Shown: piece after piece, positions 18,725 to 27,676 of the stretch
Layout of the letters: each line of letters starts with the position of its first letter
How positions within the stretch are numbered: the stretch's first letter is position 1
Source: Pseudomonas sp. DNDY-54
Lineage (GTDB): Bacteria; Pseudomonadota; Gammaproteobacteria; Pseudomonadales; Pseudomonadaceae
Reading direction: 5' to 3'
Length of the DNA stretch: 64,000 nucleotides
Assembly (NCBI RefSeq): GCF_019880365.1
Contig: NZ_CP082271.1
Location: 372,001 to 436,000, forward strand
Notes under the pieces: model-generated
What the model saw: the letters and a program-made list of their open reading frames with translations, nothing else
Told to the model about the DNA's origin: nothing
Database searches by the model: none
Translations under genes and position numbers: made by a program

Positions 18725-20833
18725 CTAGGCTTTCATCCGGGTGATGCGCATCACCCCTTTGATTGCGCGCAGCTTCTTGATCACACGCGCCAGGTGGACA
18801 CGGTCATGCACGCTCACGACCAACTGAACGACGCTGATGCGGCCGTCACGCTCGTCCATGCCAATCTTTTCAATATTGCCGTCGGCGGCATTGACGCTAC
18901 CGGCCAGCAGCGCGATCAGGCCGCGCTGATGTTCCAGTTCGACGCGAAGTTCGACATTGAACTCGCCCGTGACATCCTTCGACCAGGACAGCTGGATGCA
19001 TTTGTCGGGATTGTGTCGGACATCGGCGATGTTCCGGCAGGTATCCAAATGCACCACCATTCCCTTGCCGGCGGACAGGTGCCCGACGATCGGGTCGCCT
19101 GGAATAGGCGTGCAACATTTGGCGTAGTTCAGCACCAGGCCCTCGGTGCCGCGGATGGCCAGTGGCCCCTCTGCGCTCGGCGCCTGCTCGCCTTCGCTGG
19201 CCAGCAGTCGACGGGCAATCACATAGGCCATGCGATTACCCAGACCGATGTCCTCGAGCAGGTCTTCGATGACCTCCATGTGGTACTCGTTGAGCACGGC
19301 TTGGATCCGCTCGGCGGAGATGGTGTCCAGGCTGGTTTCGAACCCTGTAAGCACCTTGTTCAGCAGGCGCTCACCGAGGTTGATCGACTCCGAGCGGCGT
19401 TGCAGCTTGAGCGCATGGCGAATGTGAGTGCGTGCTTTGCCCGTGACCACAAAGTTCAGCCAGGCCGGATTCGGACGAGCGCCAGGGGCCGTAACGATCT
19501 CAACCGTACAACCGCTCTCCAGCGCCTGCGACAGCGGTGCCAGGCGGCGATTGACGCGGCAGGCGATACAGGTGTTGCCGACGTCGGTGTGCACCGCGTA
19601 AGCGAAGTCCACCGCGGTTGAGCCTTTGGGCAACTCCATGATGCTGCCCTTGGGGGTGAAGACGTAGACCTCGTCCGGAAACAGGTCGATCTTCACGCTT
19701 TCGATGAATTCCAGGGAGTTGCCGGCGCGCTCCTGTAGTTCGAGCACGCCTTTGACCCATTGACGCGCGCGCGCATGGGTGCCCTTGGGTGCTTCGTCAT
19801 CGTTGGATTTGTACAGCCAGTGTGCGGCGATCCCGTTGTTGGCCATCTCTTCCATTTCGCGGGTGCGAATCTGGATTTCGATGGGCACTCCGTGCATGCC
19901 GAACAGGGTGGTATGCAACGACTGATAGCCGTTGGCCTTGGGGATCGCGATGTAGTCCTTGAACCGCCCGGGCAGTGGCTTGTAGAGGCTATGCACAGCG
20001 CCGAGTACGCGATAGCAGGTGTCGACCTTGTCGACCACGATTCGGAAGGCATAGACGTCCATGATCTCGTTGAACGCCTTGCGTTTGCCGCGCATCTTTT
20101 TGTAGATGCTGAACAGGTGCTTCTCGCGGCCGACAACCTCGCCTTCGAGGCCTTCGCGCTCGAGGCAATGCGTCAGCGACTGCTCGATCTTGTCGACAAT
20201 CTCGTTGCGGTTGCCCCGGGCGCGGCGTACCGCGGCGCGGATGCGCTCCGAACGCATCGGGTGCATGGCCTTGAAACCGAGATCCTCGAACTCGACGCGC
20301 ATGGCGTGCATGCCCAGCCGGTTGGCAATGGGCGCATAGATTTCCAGGGTTTCCTTGGCGATGCGCCGACGCTTTTCGCCGGCCAGCACTTCCAGGGTGC
20401 GCATGTTGTGCAGGCGGTCGGCGAGCTTGACCAGAATGACGCGTATGTCACGCGCCATGGCCATGGCCATCTTCTGGAAGTTCTCGGCCTGGGCTTCGGC
20501 CTTGGTTTCGAACTTCATCTGGGTCAGCTTGCTGACGCCATCCACCAGCTCGGCAACGGTTTCGCCGAACTGTGCGGTCAATGCTTCCTTGGCGATGCCG
20601 GTGTCCTCGATGACGTCATGCAGCATCGCGGCCATCAGGCTCTGATGGTCCATGTGCATGTCAGCGAGGATGTTGGCTACCGCGAGAGGGTGGGTGACGT
20701 AGGCTTCACCGCTGCGCCGACGCTGGCCGTCGTGGGCCTGCTCGGCGTAGAAATAGGCACGGCGGACCAGGTTGACCTGGTCTTCGCCGAGGTAGGTCGA
20801 TAAGCGATCGGCAAGAACGTCTATGGCTGGCAA
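18725..20833 (-). CDS. spoT: SpoT, bifunctional (p)ppGpp synthetase/hydrolase
   Basis: Stringent-response enzyme of 702 residues. Domain order: HD hydrolase (about 20-200, with HDVIEDTG and KLADRLHNMRTL), RelA/SpoT synthetase (about 230-350, including YRVLGAVHSLYKPLPGRFKDYIAIPK), TGS (about 390-450, VFTPKGSIMELPKGSTAVDFAYAVHTDVG), helical/CC region and C-terminal ACT (about 625-702). The hydrolase motifs are intact, as expected of SpoT and not of RelA. It follows rpoZ on the same strand and precedes ridA, the conserved gmk-rpoZ-spoT arrangement. Confidence 0.97.
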   Translation of the reverse strand: MPAIDVLADRLSTYLGEDQVNLVRRAYFYAEQAHDGQRRRSGEAYVTHPLAVANILADMHMDHQSLMAAMLHDVIEDTGIAKEALTAQFGETVAELVDGVSKLTQMKFETKAEAQAENFQKMAMAMARDIRVILVKLADRLHNMRTLEVLAGEKRRRIAKETLEIYAPIANRLGMHAMRVEFEDLGFKAMHPMRSERIRAAVRRARGNRNEIVDKIEQSLTHCLEREGLEGEVVGREKHLFSIYKKMRGKRKAFNEIMDVYAFRIVVDKVDTCYRVLGAVHSLYKPLPGRFKDYIAIPKANGYQSLHTTLFGMHGVPIEIQIRTREMEEMANNGIAAHWLYKSNDDEAPKGTHARARQWVKGVLELQERAGNSLEFIESVKIDLFPDEVYVFTPKGSIMELPKGSTAVDFAYAVHTDVGNTCIACRVNRRLAPLSQALESGCTVEIVTAPGARPNPAWLNFVVTGKARTHIRHALKLQRRSESINLGERLLNKVLTGFETSLDTISAERIQAVLNEYHMEVIEDLLEDIGLGNRMAYVIARRLLASEGEQAPSAEGPLAIRGTEGLVLNYAKCCTPIPGDPIVGHLSAGKGMVVHLDTCRNIADVRHNPDKCIQLSWSKDVTGEFNVELRVELEHQRGLIALLAGSVNAADGNIEKIGMDERDGRISVVQLVVSVHDRVHLARVIKKLRAIKGVMRITRMKA

Positions 20834-20893
20834 GGGAATACTCCCTGCCGGTTGGGCGCTGTGTTTGCGGTTCGACTTCGACCAGGCATTTAG

Positions 20894-21157
20894 TTACAGA
20901 GTCTCGTTGGACTCTTCCTCGTACTGAACGAACAGTGGCTCGTCGTCGACGATGTCATCTTGTGCGATGACGTCATAGTCCACCAGGCCGGAGGCGATTT
21001 CACGCAGGGCGACCACGGTTGGCTTGTCGTTTTCCCAGGCCACTTTAGGCTCCTTGCCGCCGGTAGCCAGCTGACGCGAGCGCTTGGTGGCGAGCATGAC
21101 CAGCTCGAAGCGGTTATCTACGTTGTCCAGGCAATCTTCAACGGTAACGCGGGCCAT
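20894..21157 (-). CDS. rpoZ: RNA polymerase omega subunit
   Basis: Protein of 87 residues, MARVTVEDCLDNVDNRFELV with the following TKRSRQL segment that places the omega subunit against the beta-prime C-terminus and forms part of ppGpp site 1. The acidic tail (DDEPLFVQYEEESNE) is usual in pseudomonads. An ATG 15 bases further upstream is in frame, but MARVT is the conserved start. It lies 60 bp upstream of spoT, so a ppGpp-binding subunit and a ppGpp enzyme share an operon. Confidence 0.97.
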   Translation of the reverse strand: MARVTVEDCLDNVDNRFELVMLATKRSRQLATGGKEPKVAWENDKPTVVALREIASGLVDYDVIAQDDIVDDEPLFVQYEEESNETL

Positions 21158-21334
21158 GGTGTTCCTCATCAATAGCGGTAAAGCGTGCCCGAATGGGCGA
21201 GCGGACGGGATAGTCTAAAAAATCACCAGCCAATAGGGAAGCGGTAATACGTTTTCATCCCTCGGCGGCTGCGACAGCGATAGCAAGTGAGGCTTTCGGC
21301 CGTACTGCCGTCGCGGTTCGTCTACCTTGTCCGA

Positions 21335-21955
21335 TCAGGCCAGCAATTGCTCAAGCAGTCCACGGAACCGCTCCTGTTGTGAGGTTTGCAACAGCTGGTT
21401 GGCGCGGAAGATTGCCTGCAGATCAATCAGGGCATGAGCAAAGTCATCATTGATGACGAGGTAATCGTATTCGACGTAATGGGTCATTTCACTGACCGCC
21501 TCGCGCATGCGCCTCTCGATAACGTCATCGCTGTCCTGGCCCCGGTTGGTCAGGCGTTGGCGCAGCGCTTCCTGTGTGGGCGGCAGGATGAAAATAGACT
21601 TTGCCTGCGGCATCAGCCGGCGGACCTGTTGAGCGCCCTGCCAGTCGATTTCCAGAATCAGGTCAAAGCCTTCGCTCAAGGTCTGCTCAAGCCAGCGCTG
21701 TGAGGTTCCGTAGAGGTTGCCAAACACTTCGGCGTGCTCAAGAAACTCATCATGCTCGAGGCGCTGAATAAACTCTTCGCGGCTGACGAAGTGGTAGTTG
21801 ACCCCATCCACCTCGCCCGGACGCATCGGCCGCGTGGTGTGTGAGACCGAGACCCGGACCTGCGGTTGGGCATCAAGCAGGGCCTTGACCAGGCTGGTCT
21901 TGCCGGCCCCAGAAGGCGCGGAAACGATATAAAGCGTACCGGTGGAGGCTGACAT
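21335..21955 (-). CDS. gmk: Guanylate kinase
   Basis: Enzyme of 206 residues that phosphorylates GMP to GDP. P-loop APSGAGKTSLV at residues 13-23, the GMP-binding segment SVSHTTRPMRPGEVDGVNYHFVS, the lid EVFGNLYGTS and LILEIDWQGAQQVRR are all present. Length and motifs are standard. It is separated from rpoZ by about 180 bp in the same direction and from yicC upstream by about 70 bp. Confidence 0.97.
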   Translation of the reverse strand: MSASTGTLYIVSAPSGAGKTSLVKALLDAQPQVRVSVSHTTRPMRPGEVDGVNYHFVSREEFIQRLEHDEFLEHAEVFGNLYGTSQRWLEQTLSEGFDLILEIDWQGAQQVRRLMPQAKSIFILPPTQEALRQRLTNRGQDSDDVIERRMREAVSEMTHYVEYDYLVINDDFAHALIDLQAIFRANQLLQTSQQERFRGLLEQLLA

Positions 21956-22026
21956 GCTGATTCTCTGTACGGTTGCAGTTGTGCGCCAGACGGGCGGCAG
22001 TTCGCCAGTCAGGTCCAGCGTAGTTG

Positions 22027-22890
22027 CTATTCGATGTTTTGGACTTGTTCGCGCATCTGCTCGATGAGCACCTTCAGGTTCACGGCGGCCTGGGTGCCGC
22101 GAGTGTCGAACGCCTTGGAGCCGAGCGTATTCGCCTCTCGATTGAGTTCCTGCATGAGGAAGTCCAGGCGCCGACCCGCGGCCCCGCCCGCCGTCAAGAC
22201 GCGCCGTACCTCGCTGACGTGGGTGGCGAGGCGATCAAGCTCCTCAGCGACGTCGCTTTTTTGCGCAAGCATCGCGATCTCTTGTTCGAGTCGTTGCGGG
22301 TCCAGCTCAATGCGCATCTCAGCGCAACGGTCGAGCAGCTTCTGCCGCTGGGCAGCAAGCATTTGCGGGACCTGGCTACGCAACGTAACCGTTTCCTCGG
22401 TAATTGCATCGAGACGCTCGTTGATCAGGCGAGCCAGTTCTTCGCCCTCGCGTTGGCGTCCATTCTTAAGCTCGGCCAGGGTCCGGTGAAACAGTTGCAG
22501 CGCTGCGCTGTTTAGCGCCTGGGGATCCGCTGCGTCGCCCACCAATACGCCGGGCCAGGACAATATCTCCAGCGGGTTGAGTGGCGCGGGTTGTTTGATC
22601 AATGCGGCGACGCTCTCGGCTGCGGCGATCAGCTGACTGGCCCGCTCAGTGTCCACCTGCATTGAGCGGCCAGAGGCTTCTTCGGCAAATCGCAGCGTAC
22701 ATTCGACCTTGCCACGCGACAGGCCTTTGCGCAGAGCCTCACGGACTGAGCCTTCCAGGTCCCGGAACGCTTCTGGCAGGCGTAGGTGCGGCTCCAGATA
22801 ACGATGGTTTACCGAGCGGATCTCCCAGCTGAGGGTGCCGTGGTCGCCGGCCTGCTCGGCGCGTGCGAAGGCGGTCATGCTGTGGATCAT
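22027..22890 (-). CDS. yicC: YicC family endoribonuclease-like protein
   Basis: Protein of 287 residues, MIHSMTAFARAEQ at the N-terminus, with the YicC_N domain followed by the C-terminal DUF1732 (MRIELDPQRLEQEIAMLAQKSDVAEELDRLATHV and GRRLDFLMQELNREANTLGSKA). E. coli YicC has been reported to promote cleavage of the sRNA RyhB. GAGGGGAT precedes the ATG at 22890, which fixes the start. Divergent from rph, the usual pseudomonad arrangement. Confidence 0.94.
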   Translation of the reverse strand: MIHSMTAFARAEQAGDHGTLSWEIRSVNHRYLEPHLRLPEAFRDLEGSVREALRKGLSRGKVECTLRFAEEASGRSMQVDTERASQLIAAAESVAALIKQPAPLNPLEILSWPGVLVGDAADPQALNSAALQLFHRTLAELKNGRQREGEELARLINERLDAITEETVTLRSQVPQMLAAQRQKLLDRCAEMRIELDPQRLEQEIAMLAQKSDVAEELDRLATHVSEVRRVLTAGGAAGRRLDFLMQELNREANTLGSKAFDTRGTQAAVNLKVLIEQMREQVQNIE

Positions 22891-23033
22891 GAGATATCCC
22901 CTCGGTGCAGTACGAAAGGCGAAGGATTGTAAAGGAAAAACCGGCCATTGGCGTCTGTGCGTCGTAGGCGTGCTGCACTCGCGGCCCACAACGTCACCGG
23001 TGGGCTGCGCTGGCGTGCCGATGGCCTGGCAGT

Positions 23034-23063
23034 GGCCCTGATACCGGTCGAGGCCTCTATAAT
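23034..23063 (+). promoter_or_regulatory. Promoter of rph
   Basis: A perfect -10 box, TATAAT at 23058-23063, lies 33 bases before the rph start. The -35 candidate TGGCCC (23034-23039, 18-base spacer) is weak. The region is shared with the divergent yicC gene. Confidence 0.55.
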
Positions 23064-23096
23064 GGGGCTACTCATCCCAGAAGCAGGACAAGCCTC

Positions 23097-23819
23097 ATGA
23101 AACGACCCAGTGGCCGCGCCGCCGACCAGCTGCGTTCGATCCGCATTACCCGTAATTACACCAAGCATGCAGAGGGCTCGGTGCTGGTGGAGTTCGGTGA
23201 TACCAAAGTGATCTGCACCGCCAGCATCGAAAATGGCGTCCCTCGTTTCCTCAAAGGCCAGGGGCAAGGGTGGTTGACTGCCGAGTACGGCATGCTGCCT
23301 CGTGCGACCGGTGAGCGGAACCAGCGTGAAGCCAGCCGCGGTAAGCAGGGCGGTCGCACCCTGGAGATCCAACGGTTGATTGGCCGCTCGCTGCGGGCGT
23401 CATTGGACATGAGCAAGCTGGGCGAGAACACCATCTACATCGATTGCGATGTCATTCAGGCGGATGGTGGCACGCGTACGGCCTCGATCACCGGTGCGAT
23501 GGTGGCCTTGGTTGATGCGTTGAAGCTGCTGAAGAAGCGTGGTGGGCTAAAGGGCGGCGATCCGCTTAAGCAAATGGTGGCCGCGGTATCGGTAGGAATC
23601 TATCAGGGTCAGCCGGTCCTCGACCTGGATTATCTGGAAGATTCATCCGCCGAAACTGACCTGAACGTAGTCATGACCAATGCCGGTGGTTTTATCGAGG
23701 TGCAGGGAACTGCAGAGGGTGCGCCGTTCCAGCCCGAGGAGCTCAATGCCATGCTCGCGCTGGCACAAGCAGGCATGAAAGAGCTGTTCGCGCTGCAGCT
23801 GGCCGCGCTGGCTGATTAA
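23097..23819 (+). CDS. rph: Ribonuclease PH
   Basis: Phosphorolytic 3'-5' exoribonuclease of 240 residues that trims tRNA 3' ends. The N-terminus MKRPSGRAADQLRSIRITR, the tRNA-binding EYGMLPRAT, the RNase PH signature (QVIQADGGTRTASITGA, here IDCDVIQADGGTR) and LDLDYLEDSSAETDLNVVMT are complete, and the reading frame is full length, unlike the rph-1 frameshift of some E. coli K-12 strains. Followed after 16 bp by a small membrane protein gene. Confidence 0.97.
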   Translation: MKRPSGRAADQLRSIRITRNYTKHAEGSVLVEFGDTKVICTASIENGVPRFLKGQGQGWLTAEYGMLPRATGERNQREASRGKQGGRTLEIQRLIGRSLRASLDMSKLGENTIYIDCDVIQADGGTRTASITGAMVALVDALKLLKKRGGLKGGDPLKQMVAAVSVGIYQGQPVLDLDYLEDSSAETDLNVVMTNAGGFIEVQGTAEGAPFQPEELNAMLALAQAGMKELFALQLAALAD

Positions 23820-23835
23820 ACACGAGGAGAACGCC

Positions 23836-24204
23836 GTGACTGACCAGCAATTGATGCCACAACCCTCGCCGCAAGCGCGGCAATGGGCGATGTTCTGTCA
23901 TTACTCGGCGTTCTGCTGGTTTTTGGTTCCGATGATCGGCAACGTGCTAGGGCCGTTGATCGTCTGGCAATTGAAAAAGGACATGGATCCTTTTGTCGAC
24001 GAGCAGGGAAAGGAAGCGCTTAATTTCCAGATCACCTTCAGCATTTTGCTGATGATCTGCGGCGTGCTGGCGTGGATTCTGATCGGGTTTCCGCTGATGG
24101 CACTGATTAGCGTCGTGGCGTTGGTGTTGGTAGTCATCGCTGGCATCCGCGCCAACGAAGGTAAACCGTACCGCTATCCGTTCTGCTGGCGGATCGTCAA
24201 GTAA
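23836..24204 (+). CDS. DUF4870 small membrane protein
   Basis: Membrane protein of 122 residues. The DUF4870 pattern is clear: SPQARQWAMFCHYSAFCWFLVPM, GNVLGPLIVWQLKKDMDPFVDEQGKEALNFQITFSI, then two hydrophobic segments (about 68-90 and 92-108). Three membrane helices are expected. Starts with GTG at 23836 behind GAGGAGAAC. It follows rph closely and converges with crc at 24249. Function unknown. Confidence 0.88.
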   Translation: MTDQQLMPQPSPQARQWAMFCHYSAFCWFLVPMIGNVLGPLIVWQLKKDMDPFVDEQGKEALNFQITFSILLMICGVLAWILIGFPLMALISVVALVLVVIAGIRANEGKPYRYPFCWRIVK

Positions 24205-24248
24205 TCGCTAGCAAGATATTCAGGCTACTGCCTGGATGCTCATCCTGT

Positions 24249-25028
24249 TTAGAGGCTTAGCGTCCAGTCGTAATCGACAACGAGCGGGGCATGCTGGGAG
24301 AAGCGGGGCTGACGGGGTAGGCGCGCGCTGCGCACAAACCGACGCATACCCGAGGTCAGAATCTGATAGTCGAACCGCCAGCCCAGATTAAGCATCTGCG
24401 CTTGTTCGGTATCCGGCCACCAGCTGTATAGGTCTCCCTCGCGACTAACCTCACGCAGAGCGTCGACATAGCCCATGTTGCCGAATATCTCGTCAAGCCA
24501 AGCGCGCTCAGGGGCTAAGAATCCGGTGGCCTGTTGGCAGTCGCGCCAGTTTTTCACGTCCAGTTTCTGATGGGCTACGTATAGCGAGCCGCAGTAGATG
24601 TATTCGCGGCGCTTGCGACGCTGCTTGTCCAGATAATGGGCGAAATCATCCATGAACTTGAATTTTTGATTCAGATCTTCGTCGCCACCGCGCCCCGTGG
24701 GTAGCAGCAAGCTCGCAATGCTGACCTTGTCGAAGTCGGCCTGCAGATATCGGCCGTAGCGGTCGGCTGTTTCGAAACCGAGTCCCATGATGACAGCCTT
24801 CGGCTGCAGTCGAGAGTACAGTGCAACGCCACCCTGTTCGGGAATTTCCGCGTCGACGGTATAAAGGAAATAGCCATCGAGCTGGTAGGCGGGATCGTCG
24901 AGTTCTACTACAGAGGCGCGGGTATCCTGCAGGCAGATGACATCGGCATTCTGCGCCTGCAGCCAGCTAAGAAGACCCCGCTGTGCCGCCGCTTGAATGC
25001 CATTCACATTGACGCTGATGATCCGCAT
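24249..25028 (-). CDS. crc: Catabolite repression control protein Crc
   Basis: Protein of 259 residues from the exonuclease III/EEP fold, MRIISVNVNGIQAAAQRGLLSWLQ at the start, very close to P. aeruginosa Crc throughout. With Hfq it forms a translational repressor on A-rich target mRNAs, relieved by the sRNA CrcZ. It lacks the exonuclease III catalytic residues: LQET reads LQDT, the Asp/Asn pair of GDMN is replaced in YCGSLYVAH, and the terminal SDH reads SQH. That agrees with the reported lack of nuclease activity. Divergent from pyrE, as in other pseudomonads. Confidence 0.96.
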   Translation of the reverse strand: MRIISVNVNGIQAAAQRGLLSWLQAQNADVICLQDTRASVVELDDPAYQLDGYFLYTVDAEIPEQGGVALYSRLQPKAVIMGLGFETADRYGRYLQADFDKVSIASLLLPTGRGGDEDLNQKFKFMDDFAHYLDKQRRKRREYIYCGSLYVAHQKLDVKNWRDCQQATGFLAPERAWLDEIFGNMGYVDALREVSREGDLYSWWPDTEQAQMLNLGWRFDYQILTSGMRRFVRSARLPRQPRFSQHAPLVVDYDWTLSL

Positions 25029-25112
25029 AAATGGCCCCTAAAAACACGTGCGTGTATGATAACCCAAGCTCTTTGCAATTAGCTAAACCAGTGTCTTCCG
25101 GGAATTTTCTTC

Positions 25113-25754
25113 ATGCAGGCGTACCAGCGCGAGTTCATTCGCTTCGCCATCGAGCGCGGAGTTCTGCGTTTCGGTGAGTTCACCCTGAAATCGGGGCGCA
25201 CCAGTCCCTATTTCTTCAACGCCGGCCTGTTCAACACCGGCACGGCGCTGGCGCAGCTAGGACGCTTCTACGCAGCGGCTGTCGTAGAGAGTGGCATCGA
25301 TTTCGACGTGATCTTTGGTCCGGCCTATAAGGGCATACCTCTGGCCGCAGCAACGGCCATCTCGCTTGCTGAACACCATCAACGTGATCTGCCGTGGTGC
25401 TTCAACCGTAAGGAGGCCAAGGATCATGGGGAAGGCGGCACGCTAGTCGGCGCTCCGCTCGACGGGCGTGTGCTGATTGTCGATGACGTCATTACCGCCG
25501 GCACGGCAATTCGTGAGGTCATGCAGATTATCCGCACACAGAATGCGCAAGCGGCGGGTGTGTTGATTGCGCTGAACCGGCAGGAACGCGGTCAGGGCGA
25601 GCTGTCTGCGATTCAAGAAGTCGAGCGGGACTACCAGATGCCTGTCGTCAGCATCGTTTCATTGGCTCAGGTCTTGGAGTTTCTGGCGCAGGACGCACAG
25701 CTCCAGCAGCACTTGCCCGCGGTCGAGGCATACCGAGATCGATACGGGATCTAA
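25113..25754 (+). CDS. pyrE: Orotate phosphoribosyltransferase
   Basis: Pyrimidine-biosynthesis enzyme of 213 residues that makes OMP from orotate and PRPP. The N-terminal LKSGRTSPYFFNAGLFNTG, the catalytic loop segment CFNRKEAKDHGEGG and the PRPP-binding motif VLIVDDVITAGTAI are complete. Divergent from crc with an 84-bp spacer containing a good -10-like TATGAT. Followed by a 350-bp gap. Confidence 0.97.
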   Translation: MQAYQREFIRFAIERGVLRFGEFTLKSGRTSPYFFNAGLFNTGTALAQLGRFYAAAVVESGIDFDVIFGPAYKGIPLAAATAISLAEHHQRDLPWCFNRKEAKDHGEGGTLVGAPLDGRVLIVDDVITAGTAIREVMQIIRTQNAQAAGVLIALNRQERGQGELSAIQEVERDYQMPVVSIVSLAQVLEFLAQDAQLQQHLPAVEAYRDRYGI

Positions 25755-26104
25755 GCTACGACTGGGCCACTCTGTTACTTGCTGAACTGATTTGTCGCGT
25801 GCGGCGATGTTGTGCTTTGTCACCTACTGACAATTTAGGCCCGAAGCTGGATCACGGCAGTAACGCTGCTCTGGCTGCCCATTGGCTCGCAAGACTTGTA
25901 ATTAGCCGAAGATCCTCCACGCGCTGTCTTTTCTGCTTGCTTTGCCGTTGGCTTCGAGCACGTAGGCCAAGACTGGAACTGTCAGTTGGTGTGCTTATTG
26001 CTGCGCACACGCTTGGGGTTTGTATAAGCTCAGCGCTTCAATATAAAAAATCAGGCGTTCCGGCGCGCCTTGCCAAGGTGCGCTGGATGCAAAGGGGCAA
26101 GAAA
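25755..26104. other. Intergenic region between pyrE and the DUF4124 gene
   Basis: 350 bp that is noticeably less GC-rich than its surroundings. The right end holds a candidate promoter (26020-26047). The downstream reading frame is open through most of it but has no ribosome site and no recognisable protein, so I regard it as a leader region. No RNA gene recognised. Confidence 0.45.
26020..26047 (+). promoter_or_regulatory. Candidate promoter of the DUF4124 gene
   Basis: TTGTAT (26020-26025) and TATAAA (26042-26047) are separated by 16 bases, in an A/T-rich patch about 60 bases upstream of the gene. Good match to sigma-70 boxes. Confidence 0.5.
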
Positions 26105-26689
26105 ATGCAATTAGGGAGCGCGGTGCTGTTGCTGTTGGGGGCGTTGCTAGCAACGGGTGCGCAGGCTGAGCTGTACCGCTATGTCGATGACAAGGGCGTG
26201 GTGGTACTTAATCGCCAGGGTGTCCCGCCCCAGCATATTGGCAAAGGCTACGAGGTGCTCAACGATCAAGGGCGGGTGACCCGAGTAGTGCCACCGGCGC
26301 CGACGCCTGAAGAGCGTCAGCGATTGCTCGAGGCCAAGGCGCAAGCCAACTCGGACGCTCAACTGCTGCGTCTGTATGCCAGCGTCCAGGATGTCGAGCG
26401 CGCCAAGGCTCGAAAGCTCTCGGAACTCGACAGCGTCATCGGAATCACCCGAAGCAACCTTCAATCGCTGCGTTCACAGCAAGCCAACCTGCAGAGCCAG
26501 GCGGCGGGACACGAGCGTGCCGGTCGCGCCGTGCCCGAACAGTTGCTAACGCAGATCGAAAACCTCGCCAAAGAGCAGGCCAGCCTGAGGCGCGACGTCG
26601 AGCGCTATAAGCAGGTCCGCAAGCAGGCTGAAGTCACCTTTGCTCGCGAGCAGCAGCGAGTCGGGGAGCTGCTAGGTCAATCCGATTAG
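26105..26689 (+). CDS. DUF4124 exported protein with coiled coil
   Basis: Protein of 194 residues with a signal peptide (LGSAVLLLLGALLATGAQA) and, right after it, the DUF4124 core ELYRYVDDKGVVVLNRQGVPPQHIGKGYEVLN (residues 20-52). A Pro-rich hinge (VVPPAPTPEERQ) leads to a long charged helix from about 75 to 190 with heptad-like spacing, probably a coiled coil. The start at 26105 has AAAGGGG nine bases upstream, which decides it. Periplasmic; function unknown. Ends at a strong bidirectional terminator. Confidence 0.87.
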   Translation: MQLGSAVLLLLGALLATGAQAELYRYVDDKGVVVLNRQGVPPQHIGKGYEVLNDQGRVTRVVPPAPTPEERQRLLEAKAQANSDAQLLRLYASVQDVERAKARKLSELDSVIGITRSNLQSLRSQQANLQSQAAGHERAGRAVPEQLLTQIENLAKEQASLRRDVERYKQVRKQAEVTFAREQQRVGELLGQSD

Positions 26690-26711
26690 GCCGGGACCGA
26701 CCCGATAAAAA

Positions 26712-26741
26712 AACCCAGCGCTTTTGTCGAAGTGCTGGGTT
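26712..26741. terminator. Bidirectional terminator between the DUF4124 gene and argB
   Basis: AACCCAGCGCTT pairs with AAGTGCTGGGTT (12 bp, one G-T) around a 6-base loop. On the minus strand it is followed by seven T residues, a strong terminator for argB. On the plus strand the tract is TTCTGTTT, weaker but usable. Confidence 0.9.
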
Positions 26742-26761
26742 CTGTTTAAGCGGTCAGTGGG

Positions 26762-27661
26762 TTACTTGCGGTTGGTGATCAATGTGCCGACCCCTATGTC
26801 GGTGAATATCTCAAGCAGCACCGCGTTGGGTACGCGCCCGTCGATGATGTGGGCGCTGTGCACGCCGCCCTGAACAGCCTCCAGCGCGCAGCGGATTTTT
26901 GGCAGCATCCCGCCGTAAATGGTCCCATCGGCAATCAATTCATCGACTTGAGCAGTGGTAAGGCCGGTGAGTACCTGGCCCTGTTTGTCCATCAGGCCAG
27001 CAATATTGGTCAGCAGCATCAGCTTTTCGGATCTCAGCGCTTCGGCCACCTTGCCTGCCACCAGATCAGCATTGATGTTGTACGACTCGCCATCTGGCCC
27101 AACGCCAATGGGCGCGATGACCGGAATGAAGTTGCCACGAACGAGCATCTCCAGTAGCTCGGTATTCACGCCGGTGACCTCACCAACCTGACCGATATCG
27201 ATGATTTCGGGTGAGGTCATCTCTGGCGTTTGCCGTGTCGCCTTGAGCTTTTTGGCGCGGATCAGATTGGCGTCCTTGCCGGTCAGGCCGATTGCTGCTC
27301 CGCCGTGCTGGTTGATCAGGCTGACGATGCTCTTGTTGACCTGGCCGCCGAGAACCATTTCAACCACGTCCATCGTTTGACTGTCGGTCACCCGCATGCC
27401 GTCGATGAAGTGGCTTTCAATGTTCAGGCGCTTGAGCAGATCGCCGATCTGCGGCCCGCCGCCATGAACCACCACGGGGTTGATGCCCACTGCCTTCATC
27501 AGCACGATGTCGCGTGCGAAGCCGGTCTTCAGCTCTTCGCTTTCCATCGCGTTGCCGCCGTACTTGATGACCAGCGTTTTGCCGACGAAGCGACGGATAT
27601 AGGGCAGCGCTTCAGACAGAACCTGAGCGAATTGTGTGGCAGCTTCACGGCTGAGGGTCAT
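26762..27661 (-). CDS. argB: Acetylglutamate kinase
   Basis: Arginine-biosynthesis kinase of 299 residues, using ATP to phosphorylate N-acetylglutamate. It shows the glycine-rich VIKYGGNAME (about 30-39), VVHGGGPQIG, GLTGKDANLIRAKK and the C-terminal PKIRCALEAVQGGVHSAHIIDGR. The N-terminal extension AATQFAQVLSEALPYIRRFVGK is that of hexameric, arginine-inhibited ArgB enzymes. It follows algC on the same strand after 15 bp. Confidence 0.97.
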   Translation of the reverse strand: MTLSREAATQFAQVLSEALPYIRRFVGKTLVIKYGGNAMESEELKTGFARDIVLMKAVGINPVVVHGGGPQIGDLLKRLNIESHFIDGMRVTDSQTMDVVEMVLGGQVNKSIVSLINQHGGAAIGLTGKDANLIRAKKLKATRQTPEMTSPEIIDIGQVGEVTGVNTELLEMLVRGNFIPVIAPIGVGPDGESYNINADLVAGKVAEALRSEKLMLLTNIAGLMDKQGQVLTGLTTAQVDELIADGTIYGGMLPKIRCALEAVQGGVHSAHIIDGRVPNAVLLEIFTDIGVGTLITNRK

Positions 27662-27676
27662 GCAGGGCTCCGCAAG

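Noticed and set aside
25799..26104. An N-terminal extension of about 100 residues to the DUF4124 protein
   Set aside because: A canonical signal peptide starts at 26105 with a strong ribosome site directly before it, and the upstream part holds a promoter-like sequence.
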